NCBI RefSeq assembly: GCF_017994015.1
Contig: NZ_JAGOLP010000020.1
Coordinates: 1 to 58,221 of the forward strand
DNA: 58,221 bases
Origin: Ferrovibrio sp.
Lineage (GTDB): Bacteria; Pseudomonadota; Alphaproteobacteria; Ferrovibrionales; Ferrovibrionaceae
Direction of reading: 5' to 3'
Shown here: one piece after another, positions 8,411-17,760 of the stretch
Layout of the letters: each line of letters opens with the position of its first letter
Numbering within the stretch: position 1 is the first letter of the stretch
Notes under the pieces: model-generated
What the model saw: the letters and a program-made list of their open reading frames with translations, nothing else
Database searches by the model: none
Told to the model about the DNA's origin: nothing
Made by a program: the position numbers and the translations under genes

Positions 8411-10012
8411 ATGGCCGTCCTGACCAGTTCCGTTGATCCTCACGCCGAAACCTTCAAGGCTAATGCGGCGATCTATGATGGCCTGCTGCAAACCCTGCGC
8501 GAGCGGTATGCCTGGGCCATGGCCGGTGGCGGCGAGCATATGATGCAGCGCCATCGCACACGCGGCAAAATCCCGGCGCGCGACCGCATTGACCTGCTGG
8601 TTGATCCGATGACGCCATTCCTGGAATTGTCGCCGCTGGCGGCCTGGGGGCTTTACGACAACAAGGTGCCGGCTGCCGGCCTGGTGACAGGCATTGGCAC
8701 AATTCGCGGCACCGTGTGCATGATCATTGCCAATGATGCCACCACCAAAGGCGGCTCGTTCTACAAGGAAACCATCCGCAAACATATCCGGGCGCAGGAT
8801 ATCGCCTTCGAGAATCGCCTGCCGGTGATCTATCTGGTGGATTGCGGTGGCGCCAATCTTGCCCAGGGCGACGAAGTGTTTCCCGATCAGGATCATTTTG
8901 GCGGCGCCTTCTATCGGCAATGCCGCATGTCGGCCGCCGGCATTCCGCAAATTGCAGCGGTGTTTGGTGAATGCACCGCAGGCGGCGCCTATATCCCGGC
9001 CCTGTCCGACGAGATCGTGATGACGGCCGGCAATAGCAGCGTGCATCTGGGCGGGCCGCAGATCGTCAAGGCGGCGATCAAGGAGATCATCGACCGCGAC
9101 AGTCTGGGCGGCGCCGAGATGCATTCCACGGTTTCCGGCGTGTCAGACCATTTTGCTCGCGACGAATGGGAAGCCATCGCCAAGACGCGCGATATCGTTG
9201 GCGCACTTAACCGGGTGCAGCAGGCCCATGGCGCGCTCAGCCCAAGCCGGCCGCCGCTTTTTGATGCGGCGGAGATTCCCGGCATTGTCGGCGCCGACCT
9301 GACCCGGCCGTTTGATCAGCGCGAGATTATCGCGCGCCTGGTGGATGGCAGCGAATTTCATGAATTCAAGCCGCTTTATGGCAGCACGCTGATTTGTGGC
9401 TTTGCCAGCATTCATGGCCTGCCGGTCGGCATCCTGGCCAATAACGGTGTGCTGTTCTCGGAATCGGCGCTGAAAGGCGCACATTTCATTGAGCTTTGTG
9501 ATCAACGCAACACGCCGATTCTGTTCCTGCAAAACATCACTGGCTTCATGGTGGGGTCGGAAGCCGAGCGTGGCGGCATTGCCAAAAATTCGGCCAAGCT
9601 GGTTTACGCCGTGTCAAATGCCCGGGTGCCGCGCTACACGCTAGTCACCGGTGGTTCCTATGGTGCCGGCAATTACGGCATGAGCGGTCGGGGTTTCCGC
9701 CCGCGCTTCATGTTCATGTGGCCGAATGCACGGCTGGGCACCATGAGCCCGGATGTCGGCAGTTCGGTGCTGATGGATTTGCGCCGCTCCAGTATTTCGC
9801 GCAACCCGGCAACGCCGGAAGAACTGGCGAATTATGAAGCCAAGCTGCGGCGCATGTTCGATGAGCAATCGAATCCCTATTACTGCACGGCACGGCTCTG
9901 GGATGACGGATTGATCGAGCCGCAGGATACCCGCGATGTGCTGGGACTGTGCCTGGCGATTGGCGCCATGCAACCGCCGGAAACCGGCAATCGCCCGGTC
10001 TACCGGATGTGA
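8411..10012 (+). CDS. Acyl-CoA carboxylase beta subunit (carboxyltransferase, methylcrotonyl-CoA carboxylase-like)
   Basis: This 533-residue carboxyltransferase moves CO2 from biotin onto an acyl-CoA. The N-terminus MAVLTSSVDPHAETFK, the RHRTRGKIPARDRIDLL segment, GECTAGGAYIPALSDE and GGSYGAGNYGM match methylcrotonyl/geranyl-CoA carboxylase beta subunits. The start is the ATG at 8411; a GTG at 8399 is less likely. In the C-terminal half the usual MWPNARISVMGGEQAA is replaced by MWPNARLGTMSPDVGSSV, which may change the acyl pocket. It forms a complex with the biotin subunit that starts at its stop codon. Methylcrotonyl-CoA is the default guess for substrate, not proven. Confidence 0.88.
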   Translation: MAVLTSSVDPHAETFKANAAIYDGLLQTLRERYAWAMAGGGEHMMQRHRTRGKIPARDRIDLLVDPMTPFLELSPLAAWGLYDNKVPAAGLVTGIGTIRGTVCMIIANDATTKGGSFYKETIRKHIRAQDIAFENRLPVIYLVDCGGANLAQGDEVFPDQDHFGGAFYRQCRMSAAGIPQIAAVFGECTAGGAYIPALSDEIVMTAGNSSVHLGGPQIVKAAIKEIIDRDSLGGAEMHSTVSGVSDHFARDEWEAIAKTRDIVGALNRVQQAHGALSPSRPPLFDAAEIPGIVGADLTRPFDQREIIARLVDGSEFHEFKPLYGSTLICGFASIHGLPVGILANNGVLFSESALKGAHFIELCDQRNTPILFLQNITGFMVGSEAERGGIAKNSAKLVYAVSNARVPRYTLVTGGSYGAGNYGMSGRGFRPRFMFMWPNARLGTMSPDVGSSVLMDLRRSSISRNPATPEELANYEAKLRRMFDEQSNPYYCTARLWDDGLIEPQDTRDVLGLCLAIGAMQPPETGNRPVYRM

Positions 10013-10029
10013 TGAAGGATTTGCCCCCG

Positions 10030-12063
10030 ATGTTTGCCGCTTCCCCCCGGCCGATCCGCTCCGTACTGGTTGCCAATCGTGGCGAAATCGCCATCCGTGT
10101 TCTACGCAGCTGCTCCAGGCTTGGCCTGCGCGGCATCGCGGTTTATTCCGATGCCGACAAGGATGCGCCGCATGTGCGCACTGCGGATGCCGCAATCCGC
10201 ATTGGTGCTGCGCCGGCACGCGACAGTTACCTGAATATCCCGGCCATCATCGCCGCAGCGCAGCAGATGGAGGCCGATGCAATCCATCCCGGCTACGGCT
10301 TTCTTTCCGAAAATGCCGCCTTCGCCAAGGCATGCGAGGCAGCAGGGCTGATCTTTGTCGGCCCGTCACCGGCCGCCGTGGCCAGCATGGGATCGAAGAT
10401 CGAAGCCAAGCGGCTGGCCGAGGCAGCCGGTGTGCCGACCGTGCCGGGTTATCATGGCGATGCGCAGGATCTGCCAACACTAAGCCAGGCCGCACAGGCA
10501 ATCGGTTATCCGATTTTGATCAAGGCCTCGGCTGGCGGCGGCGGGCGTGGCATGCGCCGGGTGGATCGAGCCGAGGATTTTGCCTCGGCTCTGGCAGCCG
10601 CGCGCAGCGAAGCACAGGCGGCTTTTGGTGATGCCAGCGTGCTGCTGGAAAAGCTGATCCTGGAGCCACGCCATCTGGAAGTGCAATTGGCCGGCGACCG
10701 GCTGGGCAATCTGGTGCATCTGTTCGAGCGTGATTGCAGTGTGCAACGCAATAACCAGAAAGTGCTGGAAGAAGCGCCGGCGCCCAATCTGCCAGAAGCG
10801 GTGCGCGCCAAGCTGTTTGATGCCGCTTTGCGGCTGGGCCGCGCCATCGGCTACGATTCCGCCGGCACGGTGGAATTCATCATGGAAGCTGGCGGCGAGC
10901 AGCCGTATTTTCTGGAAATGAATACCCGCCTTCAGGTGGAGCATCCGGTTACCGAGGCAATCACGGGCATTGATCTGGTGGAATGGCAATTGCGCGCTGC
11001 CGCTGGCGAAGCTTTGCCGCTGCGCCAGGAGCAGATCAAATGCCACGGCCATGCCATCGAGGCGCGGCTGACGGCGGAACGCGCCGATCTGGATTTTCAG
11101 CCGGTGACCGGCGAGCTTACCCGCGTGACCGGACCAGTTGGATTGCGCTTTGATAGCGGCGTGGCTGATCATTCGGTGATTGGCCTTTATTATGATTCGC
11201 TACTCGCCAAACTGATCGCTCATGGCCGCAGCCGCGAAAGCTGCCTGGCGCAGTTGCAGGATGGCCTGCGCCGTCTGGTGCTGCTGGGCCTGCCAACGAC
11301 CCAGCCTTTTCTGCGCGATGCCATCCGGCAGCCGCTTTTCGCCGAGGGCCGTGCCACCACACGCTTCATTCCTACTGCCTTTCCGCAGGGCTGGGCGCCA
11401 CAGCCGGAGGAATTGCGCCTGCTGCGCGCCGCCGCAGCCTTGGCCTGGCTGCTGCCGGAGGTGCCGGAGCAGGCCGCTACCGGCTGGGTCAGCCCCTGGC
11501 TGCAACGTCGGCCGCTGCGGCTCACGGCTGCTGCCCGGCCCGCCAGTGTTTCGCTGTTGCAGAGCGATGAGTATGGCGATTGTGAAATCGAACTGCTGTT
11601 CCAGCGCGGCCAGGTGCGGGCGCGGGTGGACGGCGAGCTGGTGGAGTTGGGTGTGGTGTATGCCGAAGCCGGCACAATCTGCATCAGCCCGGCCGGTCAG
11701 GCCGAAACCCTGCCCTGTCTGCGTCAGGGCAACAATATCGGCATCACACGCGCCGGGCTGGCCATTAGCGCCCGGCCGGTGCTGAAAAGCGAGGCCGTGC
11801 GCGAAAGCGATACGGCAACATTGGCCGGCAACCGGGTCAACGCACCGCTGCATGGCGTGATCTCGCAGATTCATGTGGCGGTGGGCGACAGCATCACCGC
11901 CGGCATGGTGGTGATGCAGATGGAGGCGATGAAGCTGATCCACACGCTGAGCGCACCGGCTTCGGGCCGGGTGGCCAGTATCCGCCATGCCGTGGGCGAA
12001 ACCGTGCCGGCAGGCGCATTGCTGATTGAAATAGACATCACCGAGCAAAAGGAGACAGACTGA
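10030..12063 (+). CDS. Acyl-CoA carboxylase alpha subunit (biotin carboxylase plus biotin carrier)
   Basis: This 677-residue biotin-containing subunit has an N-terminal biotin carboxylase (LVANRGEIAIRV, ATP-grasp GGGGRGMR, EMNTRLQVEHPVTE), a middle linker/BT region, and a C-terminal carrier domain with biotin attachment motif EAMKL (Lys about residue 635). Length and layout match methylcrotonyl-CoA carboxylase alpha. I prefer the ATG at 10030 because GAAGGA precedes it at ten bases; an ATG at 10012 overlapping the beta-subunit stop would add six residues. An AAAAGGAGAC site near its 3' end serves the next gene. Confidence 0.92.
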   Translation: MFAASPRPIRSVLVANRGEIAIRVLRSCSRLGLRGIAVYSDADKDAPHVRTADAAIRIGAAPARDSYLNIPAIIAAAQQMEADAIHPGYGFLSENAAFAKACEAAGLIFVGPSPAAVASMGSKIEAKRLAEAAGVPTVPGYHGDAQDLPTLSQAAQAIGYPILIKASAGGGGRGMRRVDRAEDFASALAAARSEAQAAFGDASVLLEKLILEPRHLEVQLAGDRLGNLVHLFERDCSVQRNNQKVLEEAPAPNLPEAVRAKLFDAALRLGRAIGYDSAGTVEFIMEAGGEQPYFLEMNTRLQVEHPVTEAITGIDLVEWQLRAAAGEALPLRQEQIKCHGHAIEARLTAERADLDFQPVTGELTRVTGPVGLRFDSGVADHSVIGLYYDSLLAKLIAHGRSRESCLAQLQDGLRRLVLLGLPTTQPFLRDAIRQPLFAEGRATTRFIPTAFPQGWAPQPEELRLLRAAAALAWLLPEVPEQAATGWVSPWLQRRPLRLTAAARPASVSLLQSDEYGDCEIELLFQRGQVRARVDGELVELGVVYAEAGTICISPAGQAETLPCLRQGNNIGITRAGLAISARPVLKSEAVRESDTATLAGNRVNAPLHGVISQIHVAVGDSITAGMVVMQMEAMKLIHTLSAPASGRVASIRHAVGETVPAGALLIEIDITEQKETD

Positions 12064-12527
12064 TGGCCGGATTGTATTTTGAGGAATTTGAAATCGGCAT
12101 GGTGTTCAATCACGAATGGACCCGTACCATCACCGAGACCGACAATATGTGGTTTTCGCTGCTGACCATGAATACCCAGCCGCTGCATATCGATGCGCAT
12201 TATTCGGCGCAGTCGGAATGGGGCAAGCCGCTGGTGAACAGCCTGTTCACCCTGGGCCTGATGGTTGGCATGTCGGTGAACGACACCACGTTCAAGACCA
12301 CGCTGGCTAATCTGGGCATGAGCGATGTGCGGTTTCCCAAGCCGCTGTTCCAGGGTGACACGGTACATGTGCGCACCACGGTGAAGGCCAAGCGCGAAAG
12401 CAAGTCGCGCCAGAAGGAAGGCATTGTCACCTTTTTCCACGAAACCATGAACCAGCATGACGAGGTGGTGGCCACCTGCGAGCGGCAGGCGCTGATGCGC
12501 AAGCGGCCGGTGCAGCAGGCGGCCTGA
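12063..12527 (+). CDS. MaoC-family dehydratase/hydratase
   Basis: This 154-residue single hot-dog domain has the MaoC-type active-site segment NTQPLHIDAHY. It probably hydrates an enoyl-CoA, here the carboxylated product of the neighbouring carboxylase. The usual catalytic Asp of the DxNPxH motif is not in its normal place (TMNTQPLH), as in a subset of MaoC proteins. The start overlaps the carboxylase stop (TGATG) with AAGGAG upstream. The carboxylase-MaoC-CitE order resembles the Mycobacterium tuberculosis leucine locus (accD1, accA1, Rv2499c, Rv2498c). Confidence 0.85.
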   Translation: MAGLYFEEFEIGMVFNHEWTRTITETDNMWFSLLTMNTQPLHIDAHYSAQSEWGKPLVNSLFTLGLMVGMSVNDTTFKTTLANLGMSDVRFPKPLFQGDTVHVRTTVKAKRESKSRQKEGIVTFFHETMNQHDEVVATCERQALMRKRPVQQAA

Positions 12528-12532
12528 TCGCC

Positions 12533-13384
12533 ATGCGGTCGCTGCTTTTTGCCCCGGGGGGCTCGGCCAAGATGCTGGCCAAGGCGCCGCAAAGTGGTGC
12601 CGATGCCGTGATCTTCGATCTGGAGGATTCGGTGCAGCCGGCCGGCAAGGCGGCGGCGCGCGATCTGGTGGCGGAAGTGTTGCGACAGCGTGCAGCTAGC
12701 GGGGTGCCGATCTATGTGCGCATCAATCCGCTGGATGGCGATCTGTTTGAAGCGGATTTGCGCCATGTGCTGCCGGCGGCGCCGGACGGTATTATGCTGC
12801 CCAAGCCGGATGGGCCGCAGGATGTGGAAAAGCTGAGCCGTTTGCTGGAAGCCTGGGAAACACCTGCCATGGCGGGCCGAACCCGGATCATTGCGATTTG
12901 CAGCGAAACCGCGCTGGGTACCTTGTCATTGGCGGCGGCGTCCTGGCGCCACCCGCGCCTGGCCGGGTTGCTCTGGGGCGCCGAGGATCTGGCGGCGGCA
13001 TTGGGCGCATCTGCCAATCGCGATGCGGCGGGGCATTATACTGGGCCGTTCGCGCTGGCGCGCAATCTATGCCTGCTGGCGGCGCGTGCCGCGGGTGTGA
13101 CTCCGATCGATGCGGTTTATACCGATACCCGCGATGCTGATGGCCTGGGGCGCGAAGCACTGGCGGCGCGGCGCGATGGCTTCGAGGCCAAGGCGGCGAT
13201 TCATCCCGCGCAGGTGCCGATCATCAATCAGGCCTTCAGCTACAGCGATGCCGAACGCGATTGGGCGCGGCGCGTGGTAGCAGCTTTCGAGGCCGTGCCT
13301 TCCGGGGCGGCCTTGCTGGATGGCCGCATGATTGATCGCCCACATCTGTTGCAGGCGCGGCGCATCCTGGCTGGCCGGGCTTAA
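12533..13384 (+). CDS. CitE-like beta-hydroxyacyl-CoA lyase (HpcH/HpaI family)
   Basis: This 283-residue TIM-barrel lyase cleaves beta-hydroxyacyl-CoA thioesters such as citramalyl-CoA or malyl-CoA. Visible family signatures are FDLEDSV near the N-terminus, the substrate-binding VRINP, LPKPDG, the metal-site CSETALG and WGAEDL, and IHPAQV near the C-terminus. It starts five bases after the MaoC gene, so a hydration-cleavage pair is likely. M. tuberculosis Rv2498c of the same family cleaves both citramalyl-CoA and HMG-CoA; an HMG-CoA-like substrate here is inference. The gene ends convergently, with its TAA overlapping the TAA of the minus-strand neighbour. Confidence 0.87.
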   Translation: MRSLLFAPGGSAKMLAKAPQSGADAVIFDLEDSVQPAGKAAARDLVAEVLRQRAASGVPIYVRINPLDGDLFEADLRHVLPAAPDGIMLPKPDGPQDVEKLSRLLEAWETPAMAGRTRIIAICSETALGTLSLAAASWRHPRLAGLLWGAEDLAAALGASANRDAAGHYTGPFALARNLCLLAARAAGVTPIDAVYTDTRDADGLGREALAARRDGFEAKAAIHPAQVPIINQAFSYSDAERDWARRVVAAFEAVPSGAALLDGRMIDRPHLLQARRILAGRA

Positions 13385-15699
13385 CCCGGCAGCAGGGCCA
13401 GGATGTCTTCCGGGCCCAGCGGGTGCTTGGTGATCTGTGCATTAAACGGCGCCAATGCATTTTCCACCGCCGCAATCACCGCTGCCGCCGCCGGAATCGT
13501 GCCACCTTCGCCGGCGCCCTTGATACCCAGCGGGTTGCCGGGTGCCGGGCTTTCCAGATGGTGGATTTCAATACGCGGCATTTCAGTGGCGATCGGCAGC
13601 AGGTATTCGCCGTAATTGGTGGTCAGCGGCTGGCCGCTTTCGTCATAGACCATGCGCTCGAACAACGCATTGCCGATGCCATGCACCACACCGCCGATGA
13701 TCTGGCCATCCACCAGTTGCGGATTGATCAGCCGGCCGCAATCATGCGCCACCACATAGCGCAGGATACGCACCGCGCCGGTTTCGATATCCACTTCCAC
13801 TTCGCAGGCATTGGCGCCATTGGCGAAGGTAAGCTGCTTGGCATCAAAATAAGCTGTGGCGCTCAGGCCCGGTTCCAGCCCCTTATGGGTTGGGATGCCC
13901 GGCGTGCCGTTGAGCTTGCCGGCGATGGCGCCGAGCGGCAGGGTCATGCCTGGCACGCCCTTCACCCGCACAACGCCCTGTTCGATTTCCAGATCAACCT
14001 CAGCGGCTTCCAGCATGTCGGCGGCGACACGCAGGGCTTTCTCGCGCACCTGCTGTGCCGCGACATGCACGGATGAGCCGGCGGTGACGGCAACGCGGCT
14101 GGCAATTGTGCCAATGCCGAGCGGAAACTTGCCAGTATCGGCTTGTTCAACGCTGACCTGATCCAGCGCCACCCCCAGCATGTCGGCGCAAATCTGCGCC
14201 AGCACAGTGGCATGACCCTGGCCCTGGCTGGCGGCACCGGTCTGCACCTGTACGCGGCCGGTGGGCAATACGCGCACGGTGGCGCCTTCAAACGGCGCCA
14301 AGCCGGTATCCTCAACACAGGAAGCGATGCCCAGGCCGATATAGCGGCCCTCGGCGCGGGCGGCGGCCTGGCGCGCGGCAAAGCCGGCAGCATCGATCTT
14401 TTCCAGCGCCAGATTCAGCGTGGCGTGGAAATCGCCGCTGTCATATTGCACGGGCGAGCCATCGCGCGCCTTCATGCCGGTGGTGTATGGCATCTGTTCG
14501 GTATGCACGAAGCTGCGGCGCCGCACTTCCTCGGGCGGCAGTTTCAGTTCCCGGGCCACGCGGTCGGCCAGGCGCTCCAGGATGAAACAGGCATTCGGCC
14601 GCCCGGCGCCGCGCACCGGCGTGTTGGGCACCATGTTGGTGTAAACCGCATGCAGCGTGATATCCAGCGCCTGCAAGGCATAGGGGCCGGGGAAGGAGCC
14701 GATGGTGGTGGCGGGCAGCACCAGGCCATAGGGCACATAGGCGCCGTTATCATGCAGGCAGGTGCCGCGCACCGCCAGCAGGCGGCCATCGGCGGCAGCG
14801 GCCACTTCCACATCCCAGTATTGATCGCGCTGCTGCGTGGTGGCGTAGAAATGCTCGCGCCGGTCCTCAATCCATTTCACCGGTCGGCCACAGCGCAAGG
14901 CCGCCAGGGTCAGCGCGGCTTCCTCGGGATAGAAGGCAGCTTTGGGGCCAAAGCCGCCGCCCACATCGGGGGCGATGACGCGCAGATCACTTTCCTCGCG
15001 GCCGAGATAGGCGGCCAGGAAACGCCGCACCAGATAGGGCGATTGCGTGGAGGTGTAGAGCGTTATCTGGCCGCTGAGTGCATCGGCGTTGGCAATCACG
15101 CCACGGCATTCCATGGCATGGCAGCCGCCGCGATGCATCTCGATGCGCTCGCGGAAAACATGCGGCGCCTGGGAGAAGACCGCCGCTGTATCGCCAAATG
15201 TGCCGCGCATTGTGGCCACCAGATTGTCCGGGGCGTCACGATGCACAAGCACGGCGTCAGGCGCCAGAGCCTGGCGGCAATCGGCCAGCACCGGCAGGGG
15301 ATCGTAATCCACCAGCACCAGCGCGGCGGCATCTTCGGCCTGGGCGCGGCTTTCTGCCAGCACGATGGCGATGGCTTCGCCGGCATGGCAGACTTCGTGC
15401 TGCGCCAACGGATGATAGGTGTGTGATTGCTTCAGGATCGGCGCCGGCAGGGTCTGTGGCAGCGGCCCCCGGGCCAGATCAGCGAAATCCGCCATGGTGT
15501 AGATCGCCACCACACCAGGCATGCCGCGCGCGGCATCGGCATCAATGCTCTTGATCAGGGCATGGGCGTGCATGCTGCGCACAAAGGCGGCCTGAAGGCA
15601 AAGCGGCGGGTGTATGTCATCCACATAGCGGCCGCGCCCGGTGAGCAGACGCGGATCTTCCAGGCGCTGAACCTTGCTGCCGAAATAGCGCACACCCAT
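13381..15699 (-). CDS. Molybdenum hydroxylase large subunit (CoxL/xanthine dehydrogenase family), first set
   Basis: This 772-residue protein binds molybdopterin-cytosine-dinucleotide-type cofactor and hydroxylates its substrate with water. APDVGGGFGPK is the first cofactor contact, TPVRGAGRPNACF occupies the active-site loop, and GIKGAGEGG carries the catalytic Glu. The CO-dehydrogenase loop AYRCSFR is absent, so this is not a form I CO dehydrogenase. It is last in a minus-strand operon (gntR, coxG, FAD, 2Fe-2S, Mo), the cox-style order. The substrate is unknown; aldehydes, N-heterocycles or hydroxy-aromatics are possible. Confidence 0.9.
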   Translation of the reverse strand: MGVRYFGSKVQRLEDPRLLTGRGRYVDDIHPPLCLQAAFVRSMHAHALIKSIDADAARGMPGVVAIYTMADFADLARGPLPQTLPAPILKQSHTYHPLAQHEVCHAGEAIAIVLAESRAQAEDAAALVLVDYDPLPVLADCRQALAPDAVLVHRDAPDNLVATMRGTFGDTAAVFSQAPHVFRERIEMHRGGCHAMECRGVIANADALSGQITLYTSTQSPYLVRRFLAAYLGREESDLRVIAPDVGGGFGPKAAFYPEEAALTLAALRCGRPVKWIEDRREHFYATTQQRDQYWDVEVAAAADGRLLAVRGTCLHDNGAYVPYGLVLPATTIGSFPGPYALQALDITLHAVYTNMVPNTPVRGAGRPNACFILERLADRVARELKLPPEEVRRRSFVHTEQMPYTTGMKARDGSPVQYDSGDFHATLNLALEKIDAAGFAARQAAARAEGRYIGLGIASCVEDTGLAPFEGATVRVLPTGRVQVQTGAASQGQGHATVLAQICADMLGVALDQVSVEQADTGKFPLGIGTIASRVAVTAGSSVHVAAQQVREKALRVAADMLEAAEVDLEIEQGVVRVKGVPGMTLPLGAIAGKLNGTPGIPTHKGLEPGLSATAYFDAKQLTFANGANACEVEVDIETGAVRILRYVVAHDCGRLINPQLVDGQIIGGVVHGIGNALFERMVYDESGQPLTTNYGEYLLPIATEMPRIEIHHLESPAPGNPLGIKGAGEGGTIPAAAAVIAAVENALAPFNAQITKHPLGPEDILALLPG

Positions 15700-15702
15700 G
15701 GT

Positions 15703-16197
15703 TCAAGCCTTTCCACGCGACTGCGCCGCCACATCCAGCGCAGCATCAACAATGCCCTGATAGCCGGTGCAACGGCAGATATTGCCCGAGATCGCATCGC
15801 GCACTGCCGCTTCGTCAGCGCCCGGATTCTCATGCAGCAGGGCTTTCAGTGTCATCAGCATGCCCGGGGTGCAGAAGCCGCATTGCAGGCCATGATGCTG
15901 CTGAAATGCCGCCTGTAGCGGATGCAATGTGCCGTCGCCTGCCGCCAGGCCTTCCACGGTTTCCACCACGGCGCCATCGGTCTGCACCGCCAGCATCAGG
16001 CAGGCGCGTGCCGGCACGCCATCCACGATCACCGTGCAGGCACCGCAAACACCATGCTCGCAGCCGATATGGGTGCCGGTGAGGTTCAGTTCGTGGCGCA
16101 GGAAGTCGGCCAGATGCTGGCGCGGTTCCACATCGCGTTCAAACACCGCGCCATTGATGGTGACGCGGATGCGGCGATTGGCGATAAGCTCAGACAT
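15703..16197 (-). CDS. Molybdenum hydroxylase 2Fe-2S subunit (CoxS-like), first set
   Basis: This 164-residue electron-transfer subunit has the plant-ferredoxin-type cluster GCEHGVCGACTV and the second cluster motifs CGFCTPGM and CRCTGYQGIV. I place the start at the ATG giving MSELIANRRIRV; an upstream ATG at 16239 would add 14 non-homologous residues. Its start overlaps the FAD-subunit stop by eight bases, and it ends three bases before the Mo subunit starts, consistent with one complex. Confidence 0.94.
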   Translation of the reverse strand: MSELIANRRIRVTINGAVFERDVEPRQHLADFLRHELNLTGTHIGCEHGVCGACTVIVDGVPARACLMLAVQTDGAVVETVEGLAAGDGTLHPLQAAFQQHHGLQCGFCTPGMLMTLKALLHENPGADEAAVRDAISGNICRCTGYQGIVDAALDVAAQSRGKA

Positions 16198-17065
16198 GGC
16201 GGGCCTTTCGGGCGCGGTCAGCGGCCAGTTCCAGGGCACGGCGGGTCATCACCCCGGCCAGTTTCTGGCGATAGCTGCTGGAAATATGGGCGTCGGACAA
16301 AGCCTCAACCTGGCTTGCCAGGGCGGCGGCGGCGGCAAAGCTGGCGCTTTCGGCTGGCTGGCCGATCAGGGCCTGCTCGGCATCGTGCAGCCGCATCGGC
16401 TGGATATCCACGCCCACCAGCACCAGGGCGGCACGTTTGATCAGCCCGGCGCCATCCAGCGCCAGCAGGCTGCCGGCGCCCACAATGGCGAAATCGCCGT
16501 GGCGGCGGGCGAATTCCACAAAGCCATGGCCATGCGGTTCGCTCCAGGGTGTCAGGCTGATCCGGGTCAGCACTTCTTCGGGGGCCAGATTGGGCATCAT
16601 GAAGCCCAGGCCCCAGTCGCGCATTGCCATCTGCCGCGTGCCATCCGGCCCGGCGATGGTTAGCTCGCCATCATACAGAGCCACGATGCCGGGCTGTTCG
16701 GCGGCCGGATCAAGATGGCACAAGCTGCCGCCGATGGTGCCACGGCTGCGGGTCTGGATATGGCCCACCCAGCCCAGGGCTTCGGCCAGGATCGGGCAAT
16801 ATTGCTGCACCAGTGCATCGCGTTGCAGGCTGCGCTGCCGGGTCATGGCGCCGATATGCAGCTTGCCATCGGCATGCTGCACGGCTTGCAGATCGGGCAG
16901 GCGGTTGAGGTCGATGAGGTGATCCGGGATCACATAGCGCATGTTCAGCATCGGCATCAGCGACTGGCCGCCGGCCAGCAGCTTGGCATTCTCCAGGCGG
17001 CCCAGCAGGCCGATCAGGTCGTTGATGCTGCGCGGATCGTGATAGGCGAAGGGGGCGGGTTTCAT
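16190..17065 (-). CDS. Molybdenum hydroxylase FAD subunit (CoxM-like), first set
   Basis: This 291-residue FAD-binding subunit passes electrons from the 2Fe-2S clusters to an acceptor. LLAGGQSLMPMLNMR is the first flavin-contact motif and RSRGTIGGSLCHLDPAAE the second. MKPAPFAYHDPRS is a standard CoxM N-terminus, so the ATG at 17065 is preferred over one 16 codons earlier. It lies ten bases after the CoxG gene. Confidence 0.93.
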   Translation of the reverse strand: MKPAPFAYHDPRSINDLIGLLGRLENAKLLAGGQSLMPMLNMRYVIPDHLIDLNRLPDLQAVQHADGKLHIGAMTRQRSLQRDALVQQYCPILAEALGWVGHIQTRSRGTIGGSLCHLDPAAEQPGIVALYDGELTIAGPDGTRQMAMRDWGLGFMMPNLAPEEVLTRISLTPWSEPHGHGFVEFARRHGDFAIVGAGSLLALDGAGLIKRAALVLVGVDIQPMRLHDAEQALIGQPAESASFAAAAALASQVEALSDAHISSSYRQKLAGVMTRRALELAADRARKARHV

Positions 17066-17075
17066 GGCGGATGAC

Positions 17076-17702
17076 TCAGGCAGCGCGGCCAAACCAGCGC
17101 GCCAGCATGGCACGCAGGGCTGCCCAGAGCAGGCTTATGCCGGAAACCGCCTGCGGTGCCGGCATCGCTGCCGGTATGGCTGATGGTGCGGCGATTGCCG
17201 CTGCCGGGTCAGCTTCGGCGCGGGCCACCAAGGGCGCGGCATTCTGCTGTTCGGCGGCGATGGCGGCTTGCAGGTTGCGGGCGAATTGCTGGGTCAATTG
17301 ATTGGCGATTTCCTTGATCAGCCCGGCGCCACGGCCATATTGCGCCACCGCGCCAACCAATTGCAGGTCAGTCACCGCAATCACCTTGGTGCCGCCGGCA
17401 TCGGGTTCCAGCTTGAACTGCACATTGGCGGCGGCATTGCCGCGGCCTTTGCCCTCGGCGCCGCGTGCCACCACCATGGCGGTGCGGGCAGCGTGGTCGA
17501 TATCGCGCAATTCCGCTTCGCCGGCAAAGCTCAGTTCGATCGGCCCCACTTTAACCCGTGCGCGGCCCTTGTAGCGGTTTTCCCCCAGCACATCGGTCAG
17601 TTCGGCGCCCGGCAGGCAGGGCGCAATGCGGCGCACATCCAGCAGCAGCGGCCAAGCCTGCTCGGGCGGCATCGGCACAGTAAAGGAAACATCGAATTGC
17701 AT
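17076..17702 (-). CDS. CoxG-like SRPBCC protein, first set
   Basis: This 208-residue protein has an N-terminal SRPBCC domain (about 1-145, with LLLDVRRIAPCLPGAEL and GPIELSFAGEAELRD) and a low-complexity Ala-rich linker leading to a short hydrophobic C-terminal segment (ISLLWAALRAMLARWF). CoxG proteins anchor or help mature Mo hydroxylases at the membrane. It sits directly upstream of the FAD subunit. A second CoxG at 47138 goes with the second Mo hydroxylase. There is no clear Shine-Dalgarno before its ATG. Confidence 0.88.
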   Translation of the reverse strand: MQFDVSFTVPMPPEQAWPLLLDVRRIAPCLPGAELTDVLGENRYKGRARVKVGPIELSFAGEAELRDIDHAARTAMVVARGAEGKGRGNAAANVQFKLEPDAGGTKVIAVTDLQLVGAVAQYGRGAGLIKEIANQLTQQFARNLQAAIAAEQQNAAPLVARAEADPAAAIAAPSAIPAAMPAPQAVSGISLLWAALRAMLARWFGRAA

Positions 17703-17760
17703 GGCGTTACCAGACGATACGGCGTGGAATCGGGAGGGCAGGAGCTCTCGGGCGAATGGT

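Noticed and set aside
13381..17065. Aerobic CO dehydrogenase (coxMSL)
   Set aside because: The order matches, but the large subunit lacks the AYRCSFR active-site loop and no coxD/E/F genes are present.
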